A DNA stretch of 62,416 bases from Gudongella sp049310905 (GCF_049310905.1 NZ_JBMEMN010000017.1:1-62416), one strand, 5' to 3'. Numbered from the stretch's first letter, positions 9,599 to 19,061 are shown. Program-made: numbers and translations. Notes: generated by a model not told the origin, from the sequence alone.

Positions 9599-10171
9599 AT
9601 GAGTATATTTGCTATTATGGTCTCAACTATATTAGTCAACAACTACGTATTCGCAAGATTCTTGGGAATATGTCCCTTCCTTGGTGTTTCCAGCAAGATG
9701 GAGACAGCAACTGGTATGGGACTTGCAGTTACTTTTGTAACTACATTTGCATCTATAATAACATACATTATTCAGAGGAATATTTTGGATAACCTTGGAT
9801 TACAGTACTTACAGACAATAGTATTTATATTGGTCATAGCATCACTTGTGCAGTTTGTTGAACTTGCACTTAAGAAAATAAGTCCTGGTTTATACAGTGC
9901 AATGGGAGTATTTCTTCCCTTGATAACTACCAACTGTATGGTCCTAGGTGTTGCAATCCTTAATATTCAAGAAGGCTTTACATTGATACAGACAGTAACA
10001 AACGCAGTAGGTGCATCACTAGGTTTCTTCTTGGCGCTGATTTTGATTGCTGCCTTAAGAGAGAAGATGGATATAGCGGATATTCCTGAAGCGCTTGCAG
10101 GATTTCCAATAACACTGATTGCCGCTGGTTTAATGTCCATAGCCTTTACAGGCTTTGCTGGATTGATTTAG
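9599..10171 (+). CDS. rnfA: Rnf complex subunit A
   Basis: A 190-aa six-helix membrane subunit paired with RnfE. The N-terminus VNNYVFARFLGICPFLGVS and the TTNCMVLGVA segment are diagnostic; the cysteines in these two half-helices are proposed in the family to ligate the intramembrane [2Fe-2S] centre. The start ATG follows AGAAGGGGG. It is 17 bases after rnfE and 12 before rnfB. Confidence 0.96.
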   Translation: MSIFAIMVSTILVNNYVFARFLGICPFLGVSSKMETATGMGLAVTFVTTFASIITYIIQRNILDNLGLQYLQTIVFILVIASLVQFVELALKKISPGLYSAMGVFLPLITTNCMVLGVAILNIQEGFTLIQTVTNAVGASLGFFLALILIAALREKMDIADIPEALAGFPITLIAAGLMSIAFTGFAGLI

Positions 10172-10183
10172 GAGGTGTGAGAG

Positions 10184-11011
10184 ATGACAAATATAATTAA
10201 TCCGGTTGTTGTTCTCGGCGGCTTGGGATTGCTTTTCGGAGTGCTGCTCTCAATTGCCTCAAAGGCTTTTGTAGTTGAAGTAGACCCTAAGGTTGAAGCG
10301 GTTTTGAATGCATTACCTGGTGCGAACTGTGGAGCATGCGGGTACCCGGGATGTGAAGGCTGTGCAATTGCAATAGCTGAAGGGAAAGCAGCAGTAACTG
10401 CCTGTACTATAGGTGGTCAGAAGGTTGCAGAGAATGTGGCAACCATAATGGGAGTAAATGCTGCAACAATGGAGAAGAAAGTTGCTGTTGTTCATTGCCA
10501 GGGAGATTGTGAAAAAGCGAAAGACAAATACATATATCATGGAATTCAGGATTGTAGAATTCAGGCAACATTGGCTGGAGGACAGAAAGAATGTTCATAC
10601 GGATGTCTTGGATGTGGAACATGTTATGATGTTTGTCCATTCGATGCAATCAGAATGATAAATGGTATAGCAGTTATAAACAGAGATAAGTGTACTGCAT
10701 GTAATAAATGTGTTGAAATATGTCCTGTTAAAATAATCGAAATGGTACCTTATGATAAAACGGCAGTAGTGAAATGTAAAAGCGAAGACCCAGGAAAACT
10801 TGTTAGAGGATACTGCTCAGTTGGTTGCATAGGGTGTAAAATTTGTGTTAAGAATTGTCCTACAGAAGCATTTAGCTTTGAGAACAATCTGGCCAGCATA
10901 AACTATGATAAGTGTATAGATTGTCTGCTTTGTATAGAGAAATGTCCAACAAATGCAATAGACAATTCATCGATAATAAGTGAAGATTTTGCAAAGGAAT
11001 TCGCAAGCTAG
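10184..11011 (+). CDS. rnfB: Rnf complex subunit B (polyferredoxin)
   Basis: The electron-input subunit, 275 aa. One N-terminal helix (about 5-27) anchors it. A four-Cys cluster (CGACGYPGCEGCA) follows. Then four clustered CxxCxxCxxxCP-type sets: GCGTCYDVCP, CTACNKCVEICP, CIGCKICVKNCP and CIDCLLCIEKCP, consistent with several [4Fe-4S] clusters receiving electrons from ferredoxin. It is the last gene of the operon and is followed at once by a strong terminator. Confidence 0.96.
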   Translation: MTNIINPVVVLGGLGLLFGVLLSIASKAFVVEVDPKVEAVLNALPGANCGACGYPGCEGCAIAIAEGKAAVTACTIGGQKVAENVATIMGVNAATMEKKVAVVHCQGDCEKAKDKYIYHGIQDCRIQATLAGGQKECSYGCLGCGTCYDVCPFDAIRMINGIAVINRDKCTACNKCVEICPVKIIEMVPYDKTAVVKCKSEDPGKLVRGYCSVGCIGCKICVKNCPTEAFSFENNLASINYDKCIDCLLCIEKCPTNAIDNSSIISEDFAKEFAS

Positions 11012-11038
11012 AATAGAGCCCGATGGGCTCTATTTTTC
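11012..11038 (+). terminator. Terminator of the rnf operon
   Basis: A perfect 10-bp stem AATAGAGCCC/GGGCTCTATT with a 3-base loop, whose 3' arm runs into a T-run. It starts at the base after the rnfB stop. Confidence 0.9.
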
Positions 11039-11043
11039 CTTTT

Positions 11044-11070
11044 TGTAACTTGTAAATAAAAGTTACAAGT
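11044..11070. repeat. Overlapping inverted repeats before the NusG-II gene
   Basis: Two alternative 8-bp pairings share the same bases: TGTAACTT (11044-11051) with AAGTTACA (11060-11067), and ACTTGTAA (11048-11055) with TTACAAGT (11063-11070). No T-run follows, so it is not a classical terminator. It could be a second hairpin of the rnf 3' end or a binding site for a dimeric protein. Confidence 0.45.
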
Positions 11071-11116
11071 GATAAACTATAGTAGTGATATTGTGACCTT
11101 GAAAAGGATGATTGAT

Positions 11117-11497
11117 TTGAAAAAAGGAGATAAAATTCTAATATTGTTCATAGTTATGCTAAGTTTTTTTTCCTTTGCTTATATCAACAGATATGCTTTT
11201 TCAGAGCAAGAGAAATATATCAGTGTACAAGTAGATGGAGAGGAAATCAAGAAGATACTTTACGATGAGCAATTGATTGGACATACCATACCGGTACAGA
11301 CTGAATTTGGATACAATCTTATAGAAATTGGAGATGAACAGGTAAGGGTAATAGAGGCAGATTGTCCCGATAAGATAGATGTCAAACAAGGCTATATATC
11401 AAGAATTGGGGAAACAATTGTCTGTCTTCCAAATAAGTTGGTAATCGAGGTAAAAGGGGATTCCAGTGAAGATGATATTGATATAATGAATTATTAG
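11117..11497 (+). CDS. NusG domain II-containing membrane-anchored protein
   Basis: A small protein of about 126 aa: an N-terminal hydrophobic segment (about residues 7-24) then an extracytoplasmic domain resembling NusG_II (PF07009), with VQVDGEEI and EADCPDKIDVKQGYIS as the recognisable parts. In Clostridia this protein sits beside the Gx/HepS-like gene, as here. Its role is unknown. I place the start at TTG 11117, because AAAAGGATG lies 7-8 bases before it. ATG 11108 is too close to that site, and GTG 11069 has no site. The start is uncertain. Confidence 0.7.
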   Translation: MKKGDKILILFIVMLSFFSFAYINRYAFSEQEKYISVQVDGEEIKKILYDEQLIGHTIPVQTEFGYNLIEIGDEQVRVIEADCPDKIDVKQGYISRIGETIVCLPNKLVIEVKGDSSEDDIDIMNY

Positions 11498-11509
11498 AGT
11501 GGGGTAGAC

Positions 11510-12040
11510 ATGAGAAAAACAAATAAAATGATATTTATATCCCTTCTCGTTTCAGTGGGTCTTGCCCTAAGTGTTATTGAATCATCAATACCATTGCCCA
11601 TAGCTATGCCAGGAGCAAGACTTGGACTTTCCAACATGGTTGTTCTTGTAACACTGGTTGTTTTTGGTTTCAAAGATGGCATTAAAGTTGCAATGTTGAA
11701 GAGCACTGTTCTGATGTTGGTGACGGGAAGCGTATCCAGTTTTATTTACAGTATTTCTGGAGCAATACTTAGTTGCATATTAATGTTCATTGCATACAGA
11801 TATTTTTCGAAGGTATTCAGTTTAATTGGAGTAAGCATAATCGGAGCTGCTGCACATAATTTTGCACAGGTTTCTGTCGCCGTTCTGATGTTAAGCAACA
11901 CAAGGATTTATTCTTATCTGCCATTTTTGCTGTTGGTAAGTCTATTTTCTGGATATTTTGTAGGATTGTCTTCAATTTATATAGTAGACAATCTTAAGAA
12001 GAATTTCAGGGTACTATTTTCAAGACAGGAGACAATATGA
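11510..12040 (+). CDS. Gx transporter family / heptaprenyl diphosphate synthase component I-like membrane protein
   Basis: A 176-aa protein with five or six predicted membrane helices. It resembles the Hpre_diP_synt_I family (PF07456). ESSIPLPIAMPGARLGLSN near the N-terminus is characteristic and recalls substrate-binding S components of ECF transporters. The old name, heptaprenyl diphosphate synthase component I, is poorly supported for membrane proteins like this; a small-molecule transport role is plausible. It overlaps maf by four bases (ATGA), so translation is coupled. Confidence 0.8.
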   Translation: MRKTNKMIFISLLVSVGLALSVIESSIPLPIAMPGARLGLSNMVVLVTLVVFGFKDGIKVAMLKSTVLMLVTGSVSSFIYSISGAILSCILMFIAYRYFSKVFSLIGVSIIGAAAHNFAQVSVAVLMLSNTRIYSYLPFLLLVSLFSGYFVGLSSIYIVDNLKKNFRVLFSRQETI

Positions 12041-12615
12041 AAAGAATAATTTTGGCATCCGGATCACCCAGAAGAAAAGAGCTTCTGGAACAGTGCGGTG
12101 TTAGACCTGAAATAATAGCAAGTGATATAAACGAGTATGTTAGTTATAAAAATACTCCTGAAGAAACTGCAATGAGCCTTTCCTTTCAGAAAGCAATCGA
12201 TGTTGCCAGTAAAGCTGGGGATGGAATTGTAATAGGAGCTGACACCTTAGTTGTTCTTGAGGATGAGATTCTGGGCAAGCCTTTGAATGATAAGGAGGCT
12301 TTTTCAATGCTCTTAAAACTTAGCGGTAAAAAGCATAGAGTCATTACCGGGTTTTCGATCATTGATCTAGCCGGACCTACCAAGATAGTAGAATACGAGT
12401 CTACAGATGTTTATTTCAGGGAATTAAGTGAAATAGAAATCTCAGACTACATTTCTACCGGGGAGTCTGATGACAAGGCAGGAGCTTATGGTATTCAAGG
12501 CAAGGGAGCACTACTTGTTGAGAAGATTGAAGGATGTTACTTCAATGTAATGGGGCTTCCCATATCAAGACTTAACAGCAGTCTTAAGTTGTTTTTTAAT
12601 TTGAATCTGTTATAG
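12037..12615 (+). CDS. maf: Maf family nucleotide pyrophosphatase
   Basis: A 192-aa cytoplasmic house-cleaning pyrophosphatase that hydrolyses non-canonical or modified nucleoside triphosphates such as dTTP/UTP or m5UTP. The ILASGSPRRKELL N-terminus is the Maf signature. GADTLVVLEDEILGKP supplies the catalytic acidic residues, and DKAGAYGIQG is the third conserved block. Length is normal. A 71-base gap separates it from radC, where I see only a weak promoter-like pattern. Confidence 0.93.
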   Translation: MKRIILASGSPRRKELLEQCGVRPEIIASDINEYVSYKNTPEETAMSLSFQKAIDVASKAGDGIVIGADTLVVLEDEILGKPLNDKEAFSMLLKLSGKKHRVITGFSIIDLAGPTKIVEYESTDVYFRELSEIEISDYISTGESDDKAGAYGIQGKGALLVEKIEGCYFNVMGLPISRLNSSLKLFFNLNLL

Positions 12616-12686
12616 TAATGTATGTGACAGTTTACCTTTAGTTAATTGCAATAATTCATATCTTGTGATAAAGGGTGATATTTCTT

Positions 12687-13394
12687 ATGGAGATGATCAA
12701 GACAGAGTATAGGGGTAATACAATAAAGGATCTTCCTTTAAGCGAAAGACCTCAGGAGAAACTATTGGCCATGGGACCAGGAGCGCTTTCAAATTCGGAG
12801 CTTCTGGCTGTTATTATCAGAACGGGTACAGGAAGTGAAACTGCTATTGAGGTATCTCGTAGAATGTTATCAATTGATAACAGAGGTATTGCTTTTCTTG
12901 GGGATGCTTCAATTGGAGACCTTACTGGTATTAAAGGTATCGGCGAATGCAAGGCAGCTCAAATAATGGCAGCAATTGAATTGGGAAAAAGAATGAAAAG
13001 ATTGACTCCTTATGATAAAGTAAGGGTTACATCTCCTGATGTTGTAGCTAATTTGGTAATGGAAGATATGAAGCTGCTTCATAAGGAACATTTTAATATA
13101 GCTATACTTGATACAAAAAATCAGATTATAAGTATAGATAATATTTCAATCGGAACACTGAATGCTTCTATCGTACATCCCAGGGATGTATTTAATGTTG
13201 CTATCAAAAAAAATGCGAATTCGGTTATTCTGTTACATAATCACCCTAGTGGTGATGTTGTCCCAAGCAATGAGGATATCAACATAACAAAAAGACTTAT
13301 TGAAGCGGGAAATATCATTGGCATAAAGGTCCTGGACCATATAATAATCGGCAATGATGTCTTTCTTAGTATGAAAGAGAAAAATTTAATGTAA
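12687..13394 (+). CDS. radC: RadC family JAB domain protein
   Basis: A 235-aa protein. It has an N-terminal helix-hairpin-helix region (LTGIKGIGECKAAQIMA) and a C-terminal JAB/MPN+ metalloprotease-like domain with HNHPSGDVVPSNED, where the two His and the Asp bind zinc. The original DNA-repair role in E. coli is disputed; links to transformation and replication have been suggested for relatives. ATG 12687 is chosen because AAAGGGTG is correctly spaced. It sits directly ahead of mreB, the usual Firmicutes order maf-radC-mreBCD. Confidence 0.93.
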   Translation: MEMIKTEYRGNTIKDLPLSERPQEKLLAMGPGALSNSELLAVIIRTGTGSETAIEVSRRMLSIDNRGIAFLGDASIGDLTGIKGIGECKAAQIMAAIELGKRMKRLTPYDKVRVTSPDVVANLVMEDMKLLHKEHFNIAILDTKNQIISIDNISIGTLNASIVHPRDVFNVAIKKNANSVILLHNHPSGDVVPSNEDINITKRLIEAGNIIGIKVLDHIIIGNDVFLSMKEKNLM

Positions 13395-13409
13395 TTATGG
13401 AGGAGTAAA

Positions 13410-14441
13410 ATGGTTTTATTTAAAGCACTAACAAAAGATATGGGAATAGATTTAGGTACAGCGAATACACTAGTCTATATAAAAGGCAAGGGAATAATAT
13501 TAAGGGAGCCTTCAGTTGTAGCAATTGACAGAAATACAAAAAATGTACTTGCAGTAGGTGAAGATGCAAAGAAAATGATTGGTAGAACACCTGGGAATAT
13601 TGTAGCCATAAGACCATTGAAGGATGGTGTTATTGCTGATTTTGATATTACACAGGAAATGTTAAAGTATTTCATTAAAAAGGCTACTCAAAAGAAATCA
13701 TTGTTTCAACCTAGAGTAGTTGTATGTGTTCCAAGTGGTGTAACTGAGGTTGAGAAGAGAGCTGTTGAAGAAGCGACAATTCAAGCTGGAGCTAAGGAAG
13801 CTTACTTGATTGAGGAGCCTATGGCGGCAGCAATAGGTGCTGGCTTGCCTGTACACGAGGCAACAGGTAGCATGGTCGTAGATATTGGTGGTGGGACAAC
13901 TGAAGTTGCAGTAATATCTCTTGGTGGTATTGTAACCAGCAAATCAATAAGAGTCGGTGGAGATGAATTGGATGTCCATATAGTAAATTACGTAAAAAAA
14001 GAATATAGTCTTATGATTGGTGAGAGAACTGCTGAAGAAGTTAAAATTAAAATTGGATCAGCTGTCAATGATCCGGAACTGGGATCAATGGAGATAAGAG
14101 GAAGAGACTTGGTAAGTGGTTTGCCGAAGACCTTGGAAATAGCATCCAAGGAGATATACGAAGCATTGAGAGAGCCTGTAAATAATATTATTGATTCCAT
14201 CAAATCAACACTTGAGAAGACACCTCCCGAGCTTTCATCGGATGTAATGGAATACGGTATAATTCTTACTGGTGGAGGAGCTCTGCTAAATGGTTTGGAT
14301 TTATTGATTACAAAAGAAACAGGGATTCCTGTAATTGTAGCAGAAAACCCTCTGGATTGTGTTGCCAATGGAACTGGAAAGGCATTGGACAGTATTGAAA
14401 TTTTGAAGAGAACTTCCTCAAGAAATAATAGATTAAGGTAG
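13410..14441 (+). CDS. mreB: Rod shape-determining protein MreB
   Basis: Bacterial actin homologue of 343 aa, organising lateral-wall synthesis on the inner membrane face. Nucleotide-binding motifs are visible: MGIDLGTANTLVYIKGKG (phosphate 1), VVDIGGGTTEVAVIS (phosphate 2) and LTGGGALLNGLD (adenosine). The AVGEDAKKMIGRTPG stretch is typical. The ATG follows TATGGAGGAG. First of an mreB-mreC-mreD-PBP2 run. It implies a rod-shaped cell. Confidence 0.97.
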   Translation: MVLFKALTKDMGIDLGTANTLVYIKGKGIILREPSVVAIDRNTKNVLAVGEDAKKMIGRTPGNIVAIRPLKDGVIADFDITQEMLKYFIKKATQKKSLFQPRVVVCVPSGVTEVEKRAVEEATIQAGAKEAYLIEEPMAAAIGAGLPVHEATGSMVVDIGGGTTEVAVISLGGIVTSKSIRVGGDELDVHIVNYVKKEYSLMIGERTAEEVKIKIGSAVNDPELGSMEIRGRDLVSGLPKTLEIASKEIYEALREPVNNIIDSIKSTLEKTPPELSSDVMEYGIILTGGGALLNGLDLLITKETGIPVIVAENPLDCVANGTGKALDSIEILKRTSSRNNRLR

Positions 14442-14448
14442 TGATACC

Positions 14449-15285
14449 ATGTATTTCTTAAGAAAATACAAGGAACGAATGATAGTGATATTTATCGCTA
14501 TCATTCTGCTTATTGTAATTGGGCAAACAAGTAAAGAAAGGGTTACTATAACTGGGATTGAGAGATTCACTGGTAATCTGTTGTCACCATTGACAAATGG
14601 TGTAACTTTTGCAAGAGAAAAAGCAACCGGGTTTTTCTCTTCAATTGAAGATGTTTTTGATGCGAAGTCGGAAAATGAATTATTGAGAGATGAGATCAAA
14701 AAGTTGGAGTCGGAGAACTTGGATCTTATTAATATAATTGGAAAAACAGACTACCTTAGAAATGAACTGGAGCTTTCCAAATCTACAGAACTCAATCTTA
14801 TAAAAGGGCAAGTAATAGGAAAAGAACCGGGAAACTGGTTTGACAGGTTCGTTATTGATATTGGAACTGATGATGGAATTGTCAAGGGTGCAACTGTTAT
14901 TCAGGGGGTAGAGGTTGAACAGAACCTATATCAGGAAGGCATCATAGGTAAGGTTGTTGATGTCGGAGACAATTGGTCAAAAGTTACCTCATTAATCGAT
15001 GAACTAAGCAGTGTGTCTTTTAAAGTAATCAGAACTCAAGATGGTGGCGTGCTCTCAGGAAGTGTCGACAGTGTGCTTGAGGGTTATCTTTTCGACTTTG
15101 AGGCTGATGTAATTGTTGGAGACAAACTATATACATCCGGTCTTGGAGGAGTTTACAAAAAGGACGTGTATATTGGGGAAGTTACAGAAATAAGTACAAG
15201 TCAGGAAGAACTGACAAAAACAATTGTAATAAAACCAGCTGTTGACTTCAAAAAGTTGTACAACGTATTTGTTATTGTAAATTGA
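14449..15285 (+). CDS. mreC: Rod shape-determining protein MreC
   Basis: A 278-aa bitopic elongasome scaffold. Residues about 8-27 form the membrane helix and residues about 60-105 a coiled coil (SENELLRDEIKKLESENLDL). The rest is the two-beta-barrel periplasmic-type domain containing GNWFDRFVIDIGTDDGIVKG, where MreC proteins contact PBP2. Length is typical. The spacing of 7 bases after mreB suggests coupled translation; the ribosome site is weak. Confidence 0.95.
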   Translation: MYFLRKYKERMIVIFIAIILLIVIGQTSKERVTITGIERFTGNLLSPLTNGVTFAREKATGFFSSIEDVFDAKSENELLRDEIKKLESENLDLINIIGKTDYLRNELELSKSTELNLIKGQVIGKEPGNWFDRFVIDIGTDDGIVKGATVIQGVEVEQNLYQEGIIGKVVDVGDNWSKVTSLIDELSSVSFKVIRTQDGGVLSGSVDSVLEGYLFDFEADVIVGDKLYTSGLGGVYKKDVYIGEVTEISTSQEELTKTIVIKPAVDFKKLYNVFVIVN

Positions 15286-15298
15286 ATGAGGGATTTCA

Positions 15299-15799
15299 TT
15301 GATTGTTTTACTGATTACCATGGCAATATTATTTAATACAATAATCCAAGCTACTCTGATACCATATATCGGAGTTTTTGGTGTTGTTCCAAACACTGCG
15401 ATTGCATTAATCGTTCTTATTTCATTAAAAAAGGGAAGAGTGTGCGGTTCAATGTTTGGTCTATTGGCTGGCTTGTTGCAAGATGTGCTATTTTCAGTGA
15501 CCATAGGAGTAAATGGATTTATATTGTTTTTCATAGGATATTTCACTGGATTTGCTCACAACACACTTACTAGGGAAAATGCAATAAACCCGTTTATATT
15601 TGCGGGATTGGGGACGATATTTTACAACTTTATGTATTCTCTGATTCAATTTTTTCTATCAAGAGACATAATTTTTGTCGAAGCAGTAAGGAAAACATTC
15701 TCAATGGAAATAGTGTACAATGGACTTATTGCAGTAATTCTATTTATGATTTTGCAAAGAATATTCATACAGCCAAATTTAAGATTTGGCAGGAGGTAG
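15299..15799 (+). CDS. mreD: Rod shape-determining protein MreD
   Basis: A 166-aa membrane protein with about five helices. The GVFGVVPNTAIALIV and FGLLAGLLQDVLFS blocks match MreD, which bridges MreC and the PBP2/RodA synthase. The start is TTG 15299, positioned by ATGAGGGA; no in-frame ATG is suitable. The stop lies 7 bases before the PBP2 start, inside the latter's ribosome binding region. Confidence 0.92.
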   Translation: MIVLLITMAILFNTIIQATLIPYIGVFGVVPNTAIALIVLISLKKGRVCGSMFGLLAGLLQDVLFSVTIGVNGFILFFIGYFTGFAHNTLTRENAINPFIFAGLGTIFYNFMYSLIQFFLSRDIIFVEAVRKTFSMEIVYNGLIAVILFMILQRIFIQPNLRFGRR

Positions 15800-15806
15800 A
15801 AGCAGT

Positions 15807-18800
15807 ATGAAGCTTAGAGAAAAACTATTCAACAGATACAGTTTAATGATATATTTTCTTGTTCTAATTGTCATAGTGCTTGTTTTCAGACTGGCTACCC
15901 TGACTATTGCCCAAGGTGATTACTATAGAGACTTATCCGATAATAAAAGAGTAAAAGAAGTTTATACCACAGCTCCCAGGGGAGAGATTCGTGACAGACA
16001 CGGAAGACTTCTTGCAGGAAATGTACCTACATTTACTGTGCAATTATTAAAAGATGAGTTAAATCTTGGCGACAGGGAAGCAAGAAATGAAAATTTGCTG
16101 CAGCTGGTTAGACTTCTTGAAACAGATGGTGCAGAGTATGTAAATGATTATCCAGTTGAATTGGATTATTTTAAGTACAGCTCAATTGAATCCTATTTTA
16201 TTAATGAGGTAGGACCAATGGATAAGGTTGTGGATTTACTGCTGAGCAATGGATTACTAGGTGAATTCATAACCATGGAATTTAGGAAACCCTATGATGA
16301 ACATTTTGAGATTTCGATCTTTAAAAGGGCTCAGGATGTTCTCAGTGATAAGAATCCTGATGTATATTCCCTTGATGGAAGTATACCTGAAGATAGAACT
16401 AAGCTGCTGGAGATGCTTGATAACAACAGAGTGAACACCAGAAAAATAGTAGACCATCCTGTGGCAAGGTTGATTGCCTTTGAGTTGTTAAACAGGCACA
16501 ATCTGCAGGAGGATGTCATTGTTGAGGACTTCGTATTGATCTATGACGAAGATTATCTACAGCAGAAGGTTTCTCTTATGTCTGATTATTCTTTTATTAC
16601 TATGGAAACTACTGCTGAACAAGATTTTATTAATCTGTTTAGAGAAATATCTCTATACTCATTTCTAAGCAGGGTAATTGTAATTGACGAAGAAACAGAA
16701 GATTATCTTGTTCCAGGAGAGATACTACTGGAAGTTTTGAGGGATAATGGTGAGAACCCGCCAGTACAGATCAGAATGAATGATGAAGGAACGGAACTAT
16801 TATATAGTTTTGTTGATACAACAGGAATTGAAGACCAGGATCCATTGGAATATTTGATTAATTATATCAAAGATAAGGAGATTCTGTCGGTGTTCATTAA
16901 TGACGAAAGGATTCGTTACCAGGCACAGACTCACCTTATTAGCAGTGGAGTCAATCCTAGGATTTCTGTATCCGGAGAGTTTGAATACGTTCATATAAAT
17001 AATCGAAACAACTGGTATGAAGCTAATAGAATTGAGATGGGAACTCCACTTGAAGAGGCATTTGAATCAGTCAAAGACAGCTACATTATAGATGAGGAAA
17101 TATCGAATTATGAAGCAAGATCTCTTCTGGGATTGATCAATCAGCTTAGCATTCAAGGATATCTTGCATACCAGCCGATTAATATTGCATACGGGATCAA
17201 GGATGAAACCGTTGCAAAAATTGAAGAAAGACTGTCTGGAGTGCCAGGCATTGATGTATCAATTGAGCCGGTAAGAGTTTACCCTGAAGGTACGACTGCA
17301 TCACATATTCTAGGTTACATTGGAAAGATAAGTCAAGCACCGGAAATAGAGAAGTATATAAGACAGGAAGGGTATTCACCTGGTACATTGATCGGCAAGA
17401 CTGGAATTGAAGAAAGCTATGAATTGCAGCTAAACGGTGAAAGCGGCATTAGAAAAGTTGAAGTTGACGTTGTTGGAAACACAACAAATGTAATAGAAGA
17501 GATAAGCCCTGTTCCAGGAGATAATATTTACCTGACAATAGACCTGAAATTGCAGAAAACCGCAGAAGAGACCATGAAACATACTCTTGACGAGCTAAGC
17601 AAAGGTGGTACCTACACAAGTCAGTGGGGGGACTATCCTTTCGGCATCCACAGGCGTAAAGGCAGACCATATGTTAATGCAAACTCAGGTGCAGTAGTAG
17701 TATTGGATGTTAAAACAGGAGAAACCCTGGCCATGGTAAGTTACCCATCATTTGATCCAAACCTATTTTCAACTGGAATCAACAATACAGATTGGCTGAG
17801 TTTGTTTCCAGAGGATTCAGAAAACCCTCTTGCACCTAGACCTTTATACAACATAGCCACTCAAACGGCAGTGCAGCCAGGTTCAACATTCAAGATGGTT
17901 ACAGGACTGACAGCTTTGGAAAAAGGCCTTAATCCTCTTCTTAAAATCAGGGACATGGGTTATGTTACCGTAGGCGACAAGAGATTTCATTGCCTGATTT
18001 ATACCAATACAGGTGGTACACATGGTTATGAGAACTTTTATGAAGCACTGAGAGACTCTTGCAACTATTACTTCTATACTCTTGCAATGGGTAGAAATCA
18101 AAGAACAGGACAGGACATTGGAGTTAAGATAGAGATTGAGGATATAGTTGAAATGTCCAAGAAACTTGGACTAAATGACAAGACTGGAATAGAAATCAAT
18201 ATCCCGAGAGAAGTATCAGGAGGAGTACCAGATCCTCAAAGGAAAATAATAACTACAAAATATCTTTTAAAGCAAATGCTTCAAAGAAGCATCGAAAGCT
18301 ATATCATGGAGGGCAAAGATTTTAGCGAAGAAGAAATTCTGGAAACAATAGAAGAAATAACCAGCTGGACTGAATTGGAAGAAATTTTATCAAGAGCAGA
18401 AGTGGTAAGAAGACTTTATGATATGGGAATTGAACCTGAAATGAGACTGTCTGGTGAAAGAGAAGGTTTGGCTGACAAGATTAAATACACATATCTAAAT
18501 CAGGCAGGATGGAATATTTCGGATACTTTGAACGTAACTATTGGACAGGGTCAAAGTGCATATACACCAATTCAGATGGCAAACTACGTCGCTACAATAG
18601 CAAATGGAGGATATCTGAATAAAATCACACTAATTGAAAGCATAAGGAATTATAACAATGTATCAATTTTGTATGAACATGAAGCCCAGGGTGAATTGAT
18701 AGAAATGAATGACTACGAGAATCTGGAACATGTAAAAAAAGGAATGGAGATGGTTGCAGATGATGGAACTGCAAGACGTGTGTTTCAGAATTTCCCAGTG

Positions 18801-19061
18801 CAGGTGGGTGTAAAGACTGGTACTGCCGAAAGAAGTGGAATAAATCCTTCTACCGGAGATACATTCGATGATTTTGCTTGGTTTGTAGGTTTTGCTCCTT
18901 ATGATGAACCTGAAATAGCTGTTGCAGCTGTATTGTTCCAAGGAGGATCAGGAGGATATGCAGCTCCTATGGTAAGAGACATAATTGCGGAATACCTTGG
19001 GTTGAACGATACTCAACAGACAGACACTTTACCCATTGAAAATACTATCGCATTTGATTAA
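15807..19061 (+). CDS. mrdA: Penicillin-binding protein 2-like transpeptidase, very large
   Basis: Class B transpeptidase of the elongation machinery, 1084 aa. One membrane helix lies near residues 13-33, then RGEIRDRHGRLLAGNVPTF. The catalytic motifs are STFK (Ser693), SCN (751-753) and KTGTAE (Lys1003). Two parts are unusually long: about 400 residues between the N-terminal motif and the dimerisation segment VRVYPEGTTASHILGYIGKI, and about 250 residues between SCN and KTG against roughly 160 in E. coli PBP2, with an acidic helical insert near 810-885. Large PBP2 forms occur in Clostridia. No rodA follows. The start at ATG 15807 is set by AGGAGG. Placement after mreBCD supports the elongasome role. 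Confidence 0.9.
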   Translation: MKLREKLFNRYSLMIYFLVLIVIVLVFRLATLTIAQGDYYRDLSDNKRVKEVYTTAPRGEIRDRHGRLLAGNVPTFTVQLLKDELNLGDREARNENLLQLVRLLETDGAEYVNDYPVELDYFKYSSIESYFINEVGPMDKVVDLLLSNGLLGEFITMEFRKPYDEHFEISIFKRAQDVLSDKNPDVYSLDGSIPEDRTKLLEMLDNNRVNTRKIVDHPVARLIAFELLNRHNLQEDVIVEDFVLIYDEDYLQQKVSLMSDYSFITMETTAEQDFINLFREISLYSFLSRVIVIDEETEDYLVPGEILLEVLRDNGENPPVQIRMNDEGTELLYSFVDTTGIEDQDPLEYLINYIKDKEILSVFINDERIRYQAQTHLISSGVNPRISVSGEFEYVHINNRNNWYEANRIEMGTPLEEAFESVKDSYIIDEEISNYEARSLLGLINQLSIQGYLAYQPINIAYGIKDETVAKIEERLSGVPGIDVSIEPVRVYPEGTTASHILGYIGKISQAPEIEKYIRQEGYSPGTLIGKTGIEESYELQLNGESGIRKVEVDVVGNTTNVIEEISPVPGDNIYLTIDLKLQKTAEETMKHTLDELSKGGTYTSQWGDYPFGIHRRKGRPYVNANSGAVVVLDVKTGETLAMVSYPSFDPNLFSTGINNTDWLSLFPEDSENPLAPRPLYNIATQTAVQPGSTFKMVTGLTALEKGLNPLLKIRDMGYVTVGDKRFHCLIYTNTGGTHGYENFYEALRDSCNYYFYTLAMGRNQRTGQDIGVKIEIEDIVEMSKKLGLNDKTGIEINIPREVSGGVPDPQRKIITTKYLLKQMLQRSIESYIMEGKDFSEEEILETIEEITSWTELEEILSRAEVVRRLYDMGIEPEMRLSGEREGLADKIKYTYLNQAGWNISDTLNVTIGQGQSAYTPIQMANYVATIANGGYLNKITLIESIRNYNNVSILYEHEAQGELIEMNDYENLEHVKKGMEMVADDGTARRVFQNFPVQVGVKTGTAERSGINPSTGDTFDDFAWFVGFAPYDEPEIAVAAVLFQGGSGGYAAPMVRDIIAEYLGLNDTQQTDTLPIENTIAFD

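Noticed and set aside
11069..11116. GTG 11069 as the start of the NusG-II gene
   Set aside because: The codon lies inside the inverted repeat and has no ribosome binding site; the site AAAAGGATG serves TTG 11117.
12646..12672. Promoter for radC (TTGCAA with GATAAA)
   Set aside because: Spacing is 15 bases and the -10 would overlap the ribosome binding site, leaving almost no leader.
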